This document shows positions 36,415-46,113 of a stretch of DNA of 47,768 bases, piece by piece. The notes below the pieces were generated by a model. It saw nothing but the letters and a program-made list of their open reading frames with translations, was not told the origin of the DNA and made no database searches. The position numbers and the translations under genes were made by a program. The stretch is from Sulfuriferula multivorans (GTDB taxonomy: Bacteria > Pseudomonadota > Gammaproteobacteria > Burkholderiales > Sulfuriferulaceae). The first letter of the stretch is position 1. Every line of letters begins with the position of its first letter. Location of the stretch: assembly GCF_003851125.1 (NCBI RefSeq), contig NZ_BGOW01000033.1, forward strand, positions 70,099 through 117,866, written 5' to 3'.

Positions 36415-37182
36415 ATGTTTGTTGACTCGCATTGCCATATTAATTTCCCCGGTTTGGCTGAACAGCAGACAGCCATACTTGCGCGCATGAAGGAGGCTGC
36501 AGTCACTCATGCGCTGTGTGTCAGCGTGAATCTGGAGGATTTTCCGCAGGTATTGGCGATGGCTGAAAGCCAGCCCAATGTGTACGCCTCAGTGGGCGTG
36601 CATCCTGATCATGAAGGTATCGAAGAGCCCAGTGTGGAAGGTCTGGTCGAGTTGGCGGCGCATCCAAGAATTGTCGCGATTGGAGAAACAGGACTGGATT
36701 ATTTTCGGCTTACTGGGGATCTGGAATGGCAGCGCGAACGTTTTCGCACCCATATTCGTGCAGCAAAGCAGGCTTGCAAGCCTCTGATTATTCACACTCG
36801 TGCGGCAGCGGAGGACACCTTGCGCATTATGGCGGAGGAGGGGGCAGCAGAAATCGGCGGGGTGATGCATTGCTTTACCGAGAGTCTGGAGGTTGCACAA
36901 CAGGCGATCGCGATGGGGTTTTACATTTCATTTTCCGGGATCGTTACATTCAAGAATGCGCTGGCATTAAAACAGGTGGCGCAGACCATTCCTCTGGAAC
37001 AGATGCTGATCGAAACGGATTCGCCCTATCTGGCGCCCGTGCCGCATCGAGGCGAGACCAATGAGCCCGCTTTTGTGCGCCATGTTGCCGAAGAAATTGC
37101 CCGGCTGCGGGAAATTTCGGTTGAAGAAGTGGGTGAAATGACCAGCCGCAATTTTTTCCGTTTGTTCAAGGCTGCGGCGTGA
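36415..37182 (+). CDS. tatD: TatD-family metal-dependent hydrolase
   Basis: 255 residues. TatD nucleases are cytosolic metal-dependent DNases (3'-5' exonuclease). The metal ligands are in FVDSHCHINF (HXH), IGETGLDYF (Glu), plus later His residues (LIIHTRAA, MHCF) and IETDSPYLAPVPHRGETNEP (Asp). Length normal. It overlaps the next gene by four bases (GTGA). A terminator precedes it. Confidence 0.95.
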   Translation: MFVDSHCHINFPGLAEQQTAILARMKEAAVTHALCVSVNLEDFPQVLAMAESQPNVYASVGVHPDHEGIEEPSVEGLVELAAHPRIVAIGETGLDYFRLTGDLEWQRERFRTHIRAAKQACKPLIIHTRAAAEDTLRIMAEEGAAEIGGVMHCFTESLEVAQQAIAMGFYISFSGIVTFKNALALKQVAQTIPLEQMLIETDSPYLAPVPHRGETNEPAFVRHVAEEIARLREISVEEVGEMTSRNFFRLFKAAA

Positions 37183-37889
37183 TCAGCGACCTCGCGCGAG
37201 CATTTATAGACGCGGCTCGCAGCCTGCTGCATCCAAAAATGCTGGCTATCGTTCTGTGGCCCATGGTGCTGTCATTGGTGCTGTGGGGGGTATTGGCGTG
37301 GTTTTTCTGGGATAACTGGATCAGCTTGCTTGGCCACTGGTTGCAGCCGGCGCAGGAGTTTCTCAGCCAACACGATTTTGTCTGGCTGGCCAATGGCATG
37401 ACGGTGGTACTGCTGGTGCTGCTGGTCATGCCCCTGGCCCTGACCACAGCGCTGTTTATTGCAGCCGTAATGGTCATGCCTATGATGGTGCGTCATGTTG
37501 CCAGTCGCGATTATCCTGAGTTGGAGCGGCGTCACGGAGGAACATTTGCCGGAAGCATATGGAATGCCCTGATTGCGATAGGCGTATTTTGCGGCTTGTG
37601 GCTGCTCTCCCTGCCATTCTGGTTGCTGGCAGGACTGGGCGCGCTGTTCTCTCTGCTCCTGACAGCCTATCTGAATCAGCGCCTGTTTCGCTACGATGCG
37701 CTGGCAGAGCATGCGAGTCATGAAGAGTTCCAGCTGATTCTGGAGCAATCCGCTGCGCAACTCTATCTGTTAGGCATGCTGCTGGCCTTGTTGCACTTCG
37801 TGCCGGTGATCAATCTGCTATCCCCGGTATATACCGGACTGGTCTATATCCACTATGGACTCGGTCAGCTCAAGCGGCTGCGCGCATAG
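37179..37889 (+). CDS. EI24-domain membrane protein (CysZ-like)
   Basis: 236 residues from GTG 37179, overlapping the tatD stop. Hydrophobic segments at about 20-48, 66-92, 126-160 and 190-222 predict four to six membrane helices. The pattern matches the EI24/CysZ family (PF07264), which includes the sulfate transporter CysZ. No cys genes are nearby, so the substrate is unassigned. Confidence 0.8.
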   Translation: MISDLARAFIDAARSLLHPKMLAIVLWPMVLSLVLWGVLAWFFWDNWISLLGHWLQPAQEFLSQHDFVWLANGMTVVLLVLLVMPLALTTALFIAAVMVMPMMVRHVASRDYPELERRHGGTFAGSIWNALIAIGVFCGLWLLSLPFWLLAGLGALFSLLLTAYLNQRLFRYDALAEHASHEEFQLILEQSAAQLYLLGMLLALLHFVPVINLLSPVYTGLVYIHYGLGQLKRLRA

Positions 37890-37912
37890 TTCGATCCAAA
37901 GCGCTGTGGTAA

Positions 37913-39031
37913 TCAGCCGAAAAACTCTTTGACTTTATCCATGAACGATTTGGCTTTGGGGTTGTGACGCGCACCGTCTTCCAGATTCAAGGCTTCCAGC
38001 TCGCGTAACAATTCTTTTTGTCGTTCGGTCAGGCTCACCGGAGTTTCGATCTGCACGTGGCAGAGCAAATCACCTGGTGCATGGGTGCGCACCCCCTGGA
38101 TACCTTTGCCGCGCAGACGGAATACCTTGCCGGTTTGAGTTTCCGCCGGAATTTTGATTTTGGCATGTCCATCCAGAGTGGGGATTTCGATCTCGCCACC
38201 CAGTGCTGCGGTGCTGAAACTGATTGGCATCTCGCAATGCAGATCGTTGTGATCACGCTGGAATACGGAATGTGGCTTGAGGTGGATAACGACATACAAA
38301 TCCCCGGTCGGCCCACCATTGACTCCGGCCTCACCTTCACCTGACAGACGGATGCGATCGCCTTCGTCTACGCCAGATGGGATACGTACCGAGAGCGTTT
38401 TGTGATGTTTGACGCGTCCCACGCCATGGCAGTCAACACAAGGAGTGGCAATGATTTTGCCGCTACCATGGCATTTCGGGCAGGTTTGCTGGATGGAAAA
38501 GAAGCCCTGCTGCATGCGTACCTGGCCATGACCGCCACAACTTGCGCAAGTCGTGGGTTGCGTACCCGGCTTGGCGCCCGTGCCGTGACAGGTTTCGCAT
38601 TCTTCCTGAGTGGGGATGCGAATTTTAGTCTCCGTACCGCGCGCCGCATCTTCAAGCGATATCTCAAGATTGTATTGCAAGTCTGCGCCACGATAGACAT
38701 TTGATCGGGCCCGACCACCACCGAAAATATCCCCGAAGATGTCGCCAAAGGCATCGGCAAAACCCGCTCCGGCGCCACCAAAGCCACCCCCCATCCCAGC
38801 GCCTTGCTCGACCCCGGCATGCCCATATTGATCGTAGGCAGTGCGTTTTTGCCCGTCGCTCAGAATTTCATAGGCTGCCTTTGCTTCCTTGAAATGCTCT
38901 TCAGCTTTGGGATTATCCGGATTGCGATCCGGATGGTGTTTCATTGCCAGCTTGCGGTAGGCTTTTTTAATTTCTTCTTCACTGGCGTCGCGATTGACAC
39001 CCAGCACTTCGTAATAATCGCGTTTTGACAT
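37913..39031 (-). CDS. dnaJ: Chaperone protein DnaJ
   Basis: 372 residues. The J domain has [10 protein letters not shown] (HPD motif, about 33-35). A Gly/Phe-rich stretch follows at about 75-110 ([19 protein letters not shown]). Four CXXCXGXG zinc repeats lie at about 145-205 ([32 protein letters not shown]). The C-terminal substrate domains complete it. It stimulates DnaK ATPase. It is last in grpE-dnaK-dnaJ. Confidence 0.97.
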   Translation of the reverse strand: MSKRDYYEVLGVNRDASEEEIKKAYRKLAMKHHPDRNPDNPKAEEHFKEAKAAYEILSDGQKRTAYDQYGHAGVEQGAGMGGGFGGAGAGFADAFGDIFGDIFGGGRARSNVYRGADLQYNLEISLEDAARGTETKIRIPTQEECETCHGTGAKPGTQPTTCASCGGHGQVRMQQGFFSIQQTCPKCHGSGKIIATPCVDCHGVGRVKHHKTLSVRIPSGVDEGDRIRLSGEGEAGVNGGPTGDLYVVIHLKPHSVFQRDHNDLHCEMPISFSTAALGGEIEIPTLDGHAKIKIPAETQTGKVFRLRGKGIQGVRTHAPGDLLCHVQIETPVSLTERQKELLRELEALNLEDGARHNPKAKSFMDKVKEFFG

Positions 39032-39040
39032 ATGTTTTCA

Positions 39041-39110
39041 GCCACAGATACACACAAAGGGCACAGAGTGCTTCACAGATAAACTGTGATCTCTGTGCCC
39101 TCTGTGCCGG
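39041..39110. repeat. CACAGAG-type inverted repeat between dnaK and dnaJ
   Basis: GCCACAGATACACACAAAGG and GCACAGAG on the left pair with CTCTGTGCCCTCTGTG on the right (39091-39106). In the dnaK-dnaJ messenger this forms a hairpin that could reduce dnaJ expression or mark processing. Confidence 0.8.
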
Positions 39111-39119
39111 GGTTAAGAA

Positions 39120-41042
39120 TTATTTGTTGTCTTTGACTTCTTCAAACTCGGCATCCACCACGTCATCATCCGTCTTGGCGCTAGCAGCCTGTGGACCTGA
39201 AGCGGCGGCACCCGCCTCAGTTTGTTCCTTGGCATACATCTGTTCGGCCAGCTTATGGGAGACTTCACCCAGCGCCTTGGTTTTGCCTTCTATGGTTGCC
39301 TTGTCGTTGCCTTTGAGTGCTTCTTCGGCTTCGGCAATGGCAGCCTCAATTTTGGCCTTTTCGTCGGCGCTGACCTTATCGCCAAATTCACCCAGCGATT
39401 TTTTCACTGAATGAATCAGGTTGTCGCACTGATTGCGGGTGTCGATCAATTCGCGCGTCTTATGATCCTCTTCGGCATGAGCTTCGGCATCCTTCACCAT
39501 TTTCTGAATTTCAGCTTCGGACAAGCCGGAGCTGGCCTGGATCTTGATCTTGTTTTCCTTGCCGGTCGCCTTGTCCTTGGCCGAAACATGCAGGATACCG
39601 TTGGCGTCGATGTCAAAGGTGACCTCAATCTGCGGCATGCCACGCGGGGCAGGGGGGATATCCGACAGATTAAATTGCCCCAGGCTCTTGTTGCCGGAAG
39701 CGATTTCCCGCTCACCCTGCAGTACGTGGATGGTCACCGCATTCTGGTTGTCATCGGCGGTCGAAAACACCTGGCTGGCCTTGGTAGGTACGGTGGTGTT
39801 TTTCTGGATCAGCTTGGTCATGACGCCGCCCATGGTTTCAATGCCCAGCGACAGTGGGGTGACGTCGAGCAACAGCACGTCCTTCACTTCGCCTTGCAGT
39901 ACGCCGCCCTGAATGGCAGCGCCTACCGCCACGGCTTCGTCCGGGTTCACGTCGCGGCGTGGCTCCTTGCCGAAAAACTCTTTCACCATTTCCTGCACTT
40001 TCGGCATGCGGGTCATGCCGCCTACCAGGATTACGTCACCGATGTCGGATACGCTGACACCGGCATCCTTGATAGCCATTTTGCAGGGCGCCATGGTGCG
40101 CTGGATCAGCTCTTCCACCAGGCTCTCGAATTTGGCGCGGGTAATCTTTACCGCAAGGTGCTTGGGCCCGGATGCATCGGCGGTGATATAGGGCAGGTTT
40201 ACCTCGGTCTGCTGTGCGGAAGACAACTCGATTTTGGCTTTCTCGGCAGCTTCTTTCAGGCGTTGCAGCGCAAGCATGTCATTGCGCAAGTCAATGCCCT
40301 GTTCTTTTTTGAACTCGTCAGCCAGGTAGTCGATCACGCGCTGGTCGAAATCTTCGCCACCGAGGAAAGTATCGCCGTTGGTGGACATCACTTCGAACTG
40401 GTGCTCGCCATCGATCTCGGCGATATCGATGATGGAAATGTCGAAAGTACCGCCGCCCAGGTCATACACTGCGATTTTGCGGTCGCCTTCTTTTTTGTCC
40501 AAACCAAAGGCCAGTGCGGCGGCAGTGGGTTCATTGATGATGCGTTTCACATCCAGGCCGGCAATGCGGCCGGCATCCTTGGTCGCCTGGCGCTGGCTGT
40601 CGTTGAAGTAGGCCGGCACCGTAATGACCGCTTCGGTGACGGGCTCGCCGAGATAGTCTTCGGCGGTTTTTTTCATTTTCAGAAGAACTTGTGCGGAGAC
40701 TTCAGGCGCTGACATTTTCTTGCCGCGCACTTCCACCCAGGCGTCGCCGTTGTCGGCTTTGACGATGGAATAAGGCATCAGGTTGATGTCTTTTTGCACT
40801 TCTTTTTCTTCGAAGCGGCGTCCAATCAGGCGCTTGACCGCATACAGGGTGTTTTTCGGGTTGGTCACAGCCTGACGTTTGGCGGCAGCGCCTACCAGGA
40901 TTTCCCCATCTTCAGCGTAGGCTACGATAGACGGCGTGGTGCGTGCACCTTCGGCGTTTTCGATGACCTTGGGCGTGCCGTTTTCCATAACGGACACACA
41001 AGAGTTGGTGGTGCCCAAGTCAATGCCAATAATTTTTCCCAT
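39120..41042 (-). CDS. dnaK: Chaperone protein DnaK
   Basis: 640 residues, Hsp70. The ATPase domain opens with [19 protein letters not shown] and has [14 protein letters not shown] and [13 protein letters not shown]. The linker [19 protein letters not shown] leads into the substrate domain. The C-terminus ends [22 protein letters not shown] precedes the ATG, and a heat-shock type promoter lies at 41084-41109. grpE lies upstream and dnaJ downstream. Confidence 0.98.
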   Translation of the reverse strand: MGKIIGIDLGTTNSCVSVMENGTPKVIENAEGARTTPSIVAYAEDGEILVGAAAKRQAVTNPKNTLYAVKRLIGRRFEEKEVQKDINLMPYSIVKADNGDAWVEVRGKKMSAPEVSAQVLLKMKKTAEDYLGEPVTEAVITVPAYFNDSQRQATKDAGRIAGLDVKRIINEPTAAALAFGLDKKEGDRKIAVYDLGGGTFDISIIDIAEIDGEHQFEVMSTNGDTFLGGEDFDQRVIDYLADEFKKEQGIDLRNDMLALQRLKEAAEKAKIELSSAQQTEVNLPYITADASGPKHLAVKITRAKFESLVEELIQRTMAPCKMAIKDAGVSVSDIGDVILVGGMTRMPKVQEMVKEFFGKEPRRDVNPDEAVAVGAAIQGGVLQGEVKDVLLLDVTPLSLGIETMGGVMTKLIQKNTTVPTKASQVFSTADDNQNAVTIHVLQGEREIASGNKSLGQFNLSDIPPAPRGMPQIEVTFDIDANGILHVSAKDKATGKENKIKIQASSGLSEAEIQKMVKDAEAHAEEDHKTRELIDTRNQCDNLIHSVKKSLGEFGDKVSADEKAKIEAAIAEAEEALKGNDKATIEGKTKALGEVSHKLAEQMYAKEQTEAGAAASGPQAASAKTDDDVVDAEFEEVKDNK

Positions 41043-41083
41043 GATTCAATTCCTTCGTTAAGACGTTAATGTTGTTGTATTAA

Positions 41084-41109
41084 ATAGGGTGGCCAGCGCC
41101 AATTTCAAG
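41084..41109 (-). promoter_or_regulatory. Sigma-32 (heat-shock) type promoter of dnaK
   Basis: Read on the minus strand: CTTGAA (41109-41104), a 14-base spacer, CCCTAT (41089-41084), close to the CTTGAA...CCCCAT consensus for sigma-32. It lies between the grpE stop and the dnaK start, so dnaK-dnaJ can be induced separately from grpE. Confidence 0.7.
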
Positions 41110-41115
41110 CGCGAT

Positions 41116-41652
41116 TCAGCTATTTTTTGTTTTTGATACGGTAACCAGAGCCGGCCGCACGATACGATCATGCAACTGGTAGCCTTTTTGGAGCACGGTA
41201 ACGACGGTATTAGACTCGGAATCGGCTTCCACCATGCTGATGGCCTGATGTTTGTGCGGGTCAAATTTTTCGCCAAGCGGATGGATTTCGGTGAGGTTGT
41301 ATTTGTCGAATGCGGCATTCAGTTGCTTAAGCGTGAGTTCAACACCGCTTTTCAAATTTTCGATGCTCGGAGCATCGCTGGAGAGAGCGGCTTCCAGACT
41401 GTCTTTCACAGCCAGCAACTCGGTAGCAAAGCCATCAATGGCATATTTGTGTGCATTGGCAACATCGTGTTGAGCTCGTTTGCGAATATTGTCGGCTTCG
41501 GCTTTGGCACGCAACCAGGCGTCATGATGTTCTTGTGCCAGCAACTCGGATTGTTTGAGAAGTTCTTCCAGGCTGGGCATGGTTTCTGAAGCGCGTTCGC
41601 TTTTGGTTTCAGTGGGGTTTTGTTCTGACTGAGTCTGATTTTCCTGCTGCAT
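41116..41652 (-). CDS. grpE: GrpE nucleotide exchange factor
   Basis: 178 residues from ATG 41652, with GGAGC eight bases upstream; an extended start at 41709 lacks support. The N-terminal ~35 residues are Gln/Glu-rich and disordered. A long coiled coil follows ([20 protein letters not shown]). The C-terminal beta domain has [20 protein letters not shown] and [21 protein letters not shown], the GrpE signature. It releases ADP from DnaK. Confidence 0.96.
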   Translation of the reverse strand: MQQENQTQSEQNPTETKSERASETMPSLEELLKQSELLAQEHHDAWLRAKAEADNIRKRAQHDVANAHKYAIDGFATELLAVKDSLEAALSSDAPSIENLKSGVELTLKQLNAAFDKYNLTEIHPLGEKFDPHKHQAISMVEADSESNTVVTVLQKGYQLHDRIVRPALVTVSKTKNS

Positions 41653-41821
41653 GTTGTTCTGCTCCGTGTTTGACTCCAGCACAAATGCGGGTGAATTGGA
41701 AAAATTCAATAGCCGGTAAATATTTTTTTGTCGATTAAACCAGGACAGGGAGATAGATGGCTTTATGCCACTGCGGAAAGCCGCTAGACTTGCAGCAATT
41801 TATTGATAAAGAGTGTCTGAA

Positions 41822-42514
41822 ATGAACACGCTATCGGTGCAAGGAAATTCGCAGACAGCTCCAGTACACGCGGCGCTCTCCATGCTGGATCTGGACAAAT
41901 TCAATGCGACAGCGCTAGAGAAAACACCATTTGAATACCTGATCTTGCCGGGTTTTTTGCGCCAGGAAATGATCGCAGCTATTTCACGTGATTTCCCCAA
42001 CATTTCCAAGCCGGGCAGTTTTCCCTCAGACACATTGCAATTCGGAGGCGCATTCCGTGAGTTGTTGGCCGAACTGGAAGGTGATACTTTCCGCCGAGCA
42101 GTTGAACAAAAGTTTGGCCTGGATTTGACTGGCCGCCCGACCATCATCACCGTGCGGGGGCATACCGATGAAACGGATGGCCGCATCCACACTGACAGCC
42201 GCACCAAAATCATTACCATGCTGATTTATTTCAACGAGGACTGGCATGAATCAGGTGGGCGATTGCGTCTGTTGCGTTCAGGCACGGACCTTGAGGACTA
42301 TGTCGCCGAAGTAGATCCAAGTATTGGCACGTTGCTGGCTTTCCGGCGCAGTGATCATTCCTGGCATGGACACAAGCCTTTTGTGGGACCGCGTCGGGCA
42401 ATTCAATTGAATTGGGTGGTCAATGAGAAGGTCAAACGGCGTGAGCAAAAACGGCATGGCATTTCGGCATTCTTCAAAAACCTGTTTGGTGGCAAGGCTT
42501 CCGCCGGTTATTGA
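41822..42514 (+). CDS. Fe(II)/2-oxoglutarate-dependent oxygenase (prolyl hydroxylase-like)
   Basis: 230 residues from ATG 41822, with AAAGAG eight bases before; a GTG at 41813 is less likely. A double-stranded beta-helix is suggested by IHTDSRTKIITMLIYFNEDWHESGGRLRLL, split as IHTDSRTKIITMLIYFNED and WHESGGRLRLL. The iron ligands would be His and Asp of HTD and a distal His in HSWHGHKPF; the 2OG-binding Arg is in GPRRAIQLNW. The C-terminus is basic (KRREQKRHGISAFFKNLFGG). First gene of a four-gene operon. The substrate is unknown; peptide or glycan hydroxylation are both possible. Divergent from grpE. Confidence 0.85.
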   Translation: MNTLSVQGNSQTAPVHAALSMLDLDKFNATALEKTPFEYLILPGFLRQEMIAAISRDFPNISKPGSFPSDTLQFGGAFRELLAELEGDTFRRAVEQKFGLDLTGRPTIITVRGHTDETDGRIHTDSRTKIITMLIYFNEDWHESGGRLRLLRSGTDLEDYVAEVDPSIGTLLAFRRSDHSWHGHKPFVGPRRAIQLNWVVNEKVKRREQKRHGISAFFKNLFGGKASAGY

Positions 42515-42519
42515 TACGC

Positions 42520-43476
42520 ATGGCAAATAAAGTCTGCTGGGTGCTCTCCACCGGCATTATCGGGATGGACAACCAGTCATTCGGCCTCGCCCATGCGTTG
42601 GGGCTGGAAGTGATAAAAAAAACGGTGGTGCCGACCGCGCCGTGGAAGTATCTGCCGCCGCAACTATGGATTAGACCGCTGCAGTTTCTGGGCGCGGGCA
42701 GCGATCCCCTCGCGCCACCCTGGCCGGATGTGGTCGTAGGGACCGGCCGCCTGACGGTCGCGCTTTCCATCGCCATTAAACGCGCCAGTGCCGGGCGAAC
42801 CGTGAATATCCGCATCCAGAATCCCCAGGTTGCATTGCGCCATTTCGATTGGGTCGTCGCACCCTTGCACGATCGCTGCAACGGCGCCAATGTGATCGAA
42901 ACGCTGGGGGCAGTGAATAGCGTAACGGCGGAACGTTTGCACCGGGCAGCAGAACAATTTGCCACGCAATTGGCACATCTGCCAAGGCCATTGCTGGGCG
43001 TGCTGGTGGGAGGCACCAATCGCAGTGTGCGCATTGATACAACACTCGCCAATGCACTTGCGGACAAGCTCATACACGCTGCGACCGCCCATGGGGCCGG
43101 CATTGTGGTTACGCCATCCCGGCGTACCGCGCCGGAGGTGGTGGACGTACTGCGGCAACGCTTGTCGAATGTCGCTTCGGTGATATGGGATGGCACAGGC
43201 GATAATCCCTACCTGGGTTATCTGGCGCTGGCCGATTACCTTGTGGTAACAGCGGATTCGGTCAACATGGCGTCAGAAGCATGTTTTACCGGCAAGCCAG
43301 TATTTATCGAGGGATTGACTGGCGCCAATAACAAATTTGAACAATTTCATCGAGAATTGCAGGTGCGTGGCTACACGCGACCCTTTACCGGTGAGTTAGC
43401 CGACTGGCATTACCCGCCACTGGATGAAACCAGCCGGGTAGCCAGCTTAATCAAGCAAAGTATGGGGTTGAACTAG
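42520..43476 (+). CDS. ELM1-like protein (mitochondrial fission ELM1 family, GT-B-like)
   Basis: 318 residues from ATG 42520, five bases after the oxygenase stop. Two Rossmann-like halves are visible: ICWVLSTGIIGMDNQ-type start (KVCWVLSTGIIGMDNQSFGL) and GVLVGGTNRSVRIDTT in the middle. LVVTADSVNMASEACFTGKPVFIEGL resembles the nucleotide-sugar site of glycosyltransferases. The family (PF06258) is named after plant ELM1; bacterial members are found near lipopolysaccharide or lipid A genes. Its role is uncertain, but a sugar-linked function with the adjacent oxygenase is plausible. Confidence 0.82.
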   Translation: MANKVCWVLSTGIIGMDNQSFGLAHALGLEVIKKTVVPTAPWKYLPPQLWIRPLQFLGAGSDPLAPPWPDVVVGTGRLTVALSIAIKRASAGRTVNIRIQNPQVALRHFDWVVAPLHDRCNGANVIETLGAVNSVTAERLHRAAEQFATQLAHLPRPLLGVLVGGTNRSVRIDTTLANALADKLIHAATAHGAGIVVTPSRRTAPEVVDVLRQRLSNVASVIWDGTGDNPYLGYLALADYLVVTADSVNMASEACFTGKPVFIEGLTGANNKFEQFHRELQVRGYTRPFTGELADWHYPPLDETSRVASLIKQSMGLN

Positions 43477-45393
43477 ATGGCGTTAAAAATTGAAACCTTC
43501 AGCAATGCCAAAGGCGGCAACAGCTTTTTCAAGGCATTGGGCCACCCGCTTAGCGCACCGCTTGCGGCTGCTTTACTCGACAAGTTGCGGGTTATGGGCA
43601 GCGTTGCCGTGTATGACCCATTGGGGATGGCGGAGAGTTTCTGTGAATTTTATGCGCTGGCCGAGCTGGATATTCGGGCGGTGTTTGTGCAGCGCCTGGA
43701 GGACATCGGCAAAACCTTGCTGGGCATGCGCGTACAGCCCGTTACCGGGCTGCCGCAAAGCGACGCACGGGTGTTGCTGGTCACCGCATTCGACGCATCT
43801 CGTCTGGTGGACCATATCCGCCATCTGTTGCCCCCCGGCATGACGGTCATGAGCCTGGATGACATGCGCCTGCCCGATACCATGCTTACCAACCGTCGGC
43901 GCTATCTCGACCCGCTCAACTTTGCCACCAACTTCGGCTTTTTGCGCGACGCGGCAGGTCAGCACACACGCATTGTGACCTGTGATTACTGGTCCGGGCT
44001 GGGTGCTGCCAAGCCGCCCACTGTGTGGTTGCGCCTGTTCGACAGCAACGGCGGGGTGTTGGCCGAATGGCTGGAGGAAATCCCAGCGCCCGGCGCCAGC
44101 CTGATCGTGGACAGCCGGGAGGTGCGCCGCCGCTTCAATCTCGGCGAATTCACCGGATCGCTGTTCATGCACGTGTTGGGTGTGGCGCGCCACGATGTGG
44201 TCAAGTATGCACTGGATACCTTTGGTGACGATGAAACCGTGCTGTCCTGCACCCATGACGCCAATGCGTGGCCATCCGATTTGTTTGCCGGGCTACCCGC
44301 GCCGCGCGGCAATGAGCGCGTGGTCATGTGGATACAAAACAGTCACCCGGTGCCTATACCGGCGGGCGCAGTGGGGCTCAATCTGATGGGGTCTGACGAC
44401 ATTCGTTATGTGGATCAGATGATACCGGCGTTTGCCTGCTATGCACTCGATGTGGCTGCGCTATTTCCCGAAGCGCGCTGGCCGCAGCAACTGGAAGTAC
44501 AGGCAGGACGCCATTTCGTGCGGCCACGCTACGAGGTACACGTGAAAAACGGGCGCAGTCGCATCGCACACGTCAATGTCGAGCGCAACGATCTCGCCGT
44601 CGATCCTGGTATTCCCGCCATGGCGACGTATATGGGTAAAGGGTACATCCTGCCCGCTCCGATTTTGCCGACGGCGTTATGGCGTAGCGTTGTACAACCC
44701 ACACCGATGTCCACCGCGCAGCGTGATCTGCCGATCGCCGCAATTGTGTATGACGCTTCCGGGGTGGAAACCGCACGCCACGATTTCGGTTGTCTGCAGC
44801 GTAACGAGAGTGTGGAACTTGATATCAATGCATTGTTGATGGAGCAGGGCGCCAATCTGCCCAGCGGCTCCGGCCACATCGAACTGGTTTATGATTTCAG
44901 TCACGGCGGCAGCGCCGATGGCTGGCTGCACAGCCTGTTCCGCTACACCCATAACAGTAGCGGCCACATCGCCGAGTCCAGCTTCGGCGCGCATGTATTC
45001 AACACCGTGCTTACCTACAAGAACGAACCGCAATCCTACGCCAGCGCACCCCCGGGCCTGAGTACGCGGCTGTTCCTGCGGCTGGGCGATGCACCGCTGG
45101 ACACCATGTGTCATCTGATTTATCCGGCTTCCACACCCTGGCATGCGCATTCCGATACCACGCTTAGTTTGTTCAATGGACTGGGTGAGGAAATTGCCCA
45201 ACAAAAAATCGCCATCCCATGCAGCGGATCGCTGCACTGGCGCTATTCGGAAATGTTTGATGCGGATCATCGTCGGCAGGCCGGGCAAGGCGCCTACATC
45301 ATCATTCGCGACGTGACCTGCCGCCTGTTCGGATATCACGGCACATTGCACGGCGAGCAGGCGTTTTGTCTGGATCACATGTTCGGATTTTGA
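43477..45393 (+). CDS. Unrecognised 638-residue protein
   Basis: It starts at the base after the ELM1-like stop, so expression is coupled. I recognise no family. The first ~170 residues look alpha/beta (VMGSVAVYDPLGMAESFCEFY, ARVLLVTAFDASRLVDHI). The remainder appears beta-rich with repeated immunoglobulin- or jelly-roll-like strands, many His/Trp/aromatic residues, and segments such as VLSCTHDANAWPSDLFAG, HGGSADGWLHSLFRYTHN and YPASTPWHAHSDTTLSLF. No signal peptide or helix is visible, so it is probably cytosolic. The conserved-looking His/Asp clusters could bind metal. With an Fe/2OG oxygenase upstream and a hemerythrin fusion downstream, an oxygen- or iron-linked function is suspected but unproven. 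Confidence 0.75.
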   Translation: MALKIETFSNAKGGNSFFKALGHPLSAPLAAALLDKLRVMGSVAVYDPLGMAESFCEFYALAELDIRAVFVQRLEDIGKTLLGMRVQPVTGLPQSDARVLLVTAFDASRLVDHIRHLLPPGMTVMSLDDMRLPDTMLTNRRRYLDPLNFATNFGFLRDAAGQHTRIVTCDYWSGLGAAKPPTVWLRLFDSNGGVLAEWLEEIPAPGASLIVDSREVRRRFNLGEFTGSLFMHVLGVARHDVVKYALDTFGDDETVLSCTHDANAWPSDLFAGLPAPRGNERVVMWIQNSHPVPIPAGAVGLNLMGSDDIRYVDQMIPAFACYALDVAALFPEARWPQQLEVQAGRHFVRPRYEVHVKNGRSRIAHVNVERNDLAVDPGIPAMATYMGKGYILPAPILPTALWRSVVQPTPMSTAQRDLPIAAIVYDASGVETARHDFGCLQRNESVELDINALLMEQGANLPSGSGHIELVYDFSHGGSADGWLHSLFRYTHNSSGHIAESSFGAHVFNTVLTYKNEPQSYASAPPGLSTRLFLRLGDAPLDTMCHLIYPASTPWHAHSDTTLSLFNGLGEEIAQQKIAIPCSGSLHWRYSEMFDADHRRQAGQGAYIIIRDVTCRLFGYHGTLHGEQAFCLDHMFGF

Positions 45394-45398
45394 CTGCG

Positions 45399-46106
45399 AT
45401 GACAGCCGATAATCATTTCTGTGACTTGACCGGGCATGCATCCAGCCAGCTGCAAACTTCCGTATTTTATGAAATCAAGGATATGGCGCGCGGCGAGACC
45501 GTCACCTTCCTGTTTGCTGAAGATCCGGCCATTATCCTGCACAGCCTCAATTTGCAGTTGCGCAACAACCTGCGCTGGGAAGTGAGCGAAGAGCCAGGTC
45601 AGCATTGGCGTGCAGTGATTCATCGTGCCGAGGATGTGCCGCCAGTGGACGTGCTGGATATGCTCAAGCGTGACCACAAACGGCTGGATGCGATGTTCTC
45701 TCAGGTCATCCATCTCACCGATAACGGTCAACTGGAGATGGCACATGGGTTAATGCGCGCTTTTACCGAGGGTCTGCGCAAGCATCTGCGAGTGGAGCAT
45801 GATCTGCTGGCGCGGGCCATCCGCACGCCGCCCAATTCCCAGGGTTTTGATCCCAGCGCCGCGATGGTGCAGGAACACAACGAAATCCTGAATCAGTCGG
45901 TCATGATAGAAGCCGGCTTTGAAGAAACGGATGCGAGTAGTGCGAGTGTAGGGCCTTTGCTGGCCATTCTCGCAGGGTACTTGTCCAAGCATGAGCAACG
46001 CGAGGAAGCCACCTTGTTTCCAGTATGGACAGGGGCGTTGAACAAAGCACCAGAGCAGGCGCGCATGGATTTGTTCAATAAGGTAATGGAGATTTTACAG
46101 GACTAG
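45399..46106 (+). CDS. DUF2249-hemerythrin fusion protein
   Basis: 235 residues from ATG 45399, five bases after the previous stop; an upstream in-frame start at 45366 overlaps that gene. The first ~80 residues resemble DUF2249 (FYEIKDMARGETVTFLFAED, LRNNLRWEVSEEPGQHWRAV). The rest is a hemerythrin-like four-helix bundle with expected ligands: His in LKRDHKRLDAMF, His/Glu in KHLRVEHDLL, His in VQEHNEIL, and His/Glu in SKHEQREEATLFPV. Such proteins bind a diiron site and handle O2, NO or iron; DUF2249-hemerythrin pairings occur near NO-related genes. Last gene of the operon. A convergent AurF-like gene ends seven bases away. Confidence 0.88.
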   Translation: MTADNHFCDLTGHASSQLQTSVFYEIKDMARGETVTFLFAEDPAIILHSLNLQLRNNLRWEVSEEPGQHWRAVIHRAEDVPPVDVLDMLKRDHKRLDAMFSQVIHLTDNGQLEMAHGLMRAFTEGLRKHLRVEHDLLARAIRTPPNSQGFDPSAAMVQEHNEILNQSVMIEAGFEETDASSASVGPLLAILAGYLSKHEQREEATLFPVWTGALNKAPEQARMDLFNKVMEILQD

Positions 46107-46113
46107 CTGACGG

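Noticed and set aside
39411-40712. 433-codon open frame opposite dnaK
   Set aside because: It arises from the codon bias of dnaK on the complementary strand and resembles no family.
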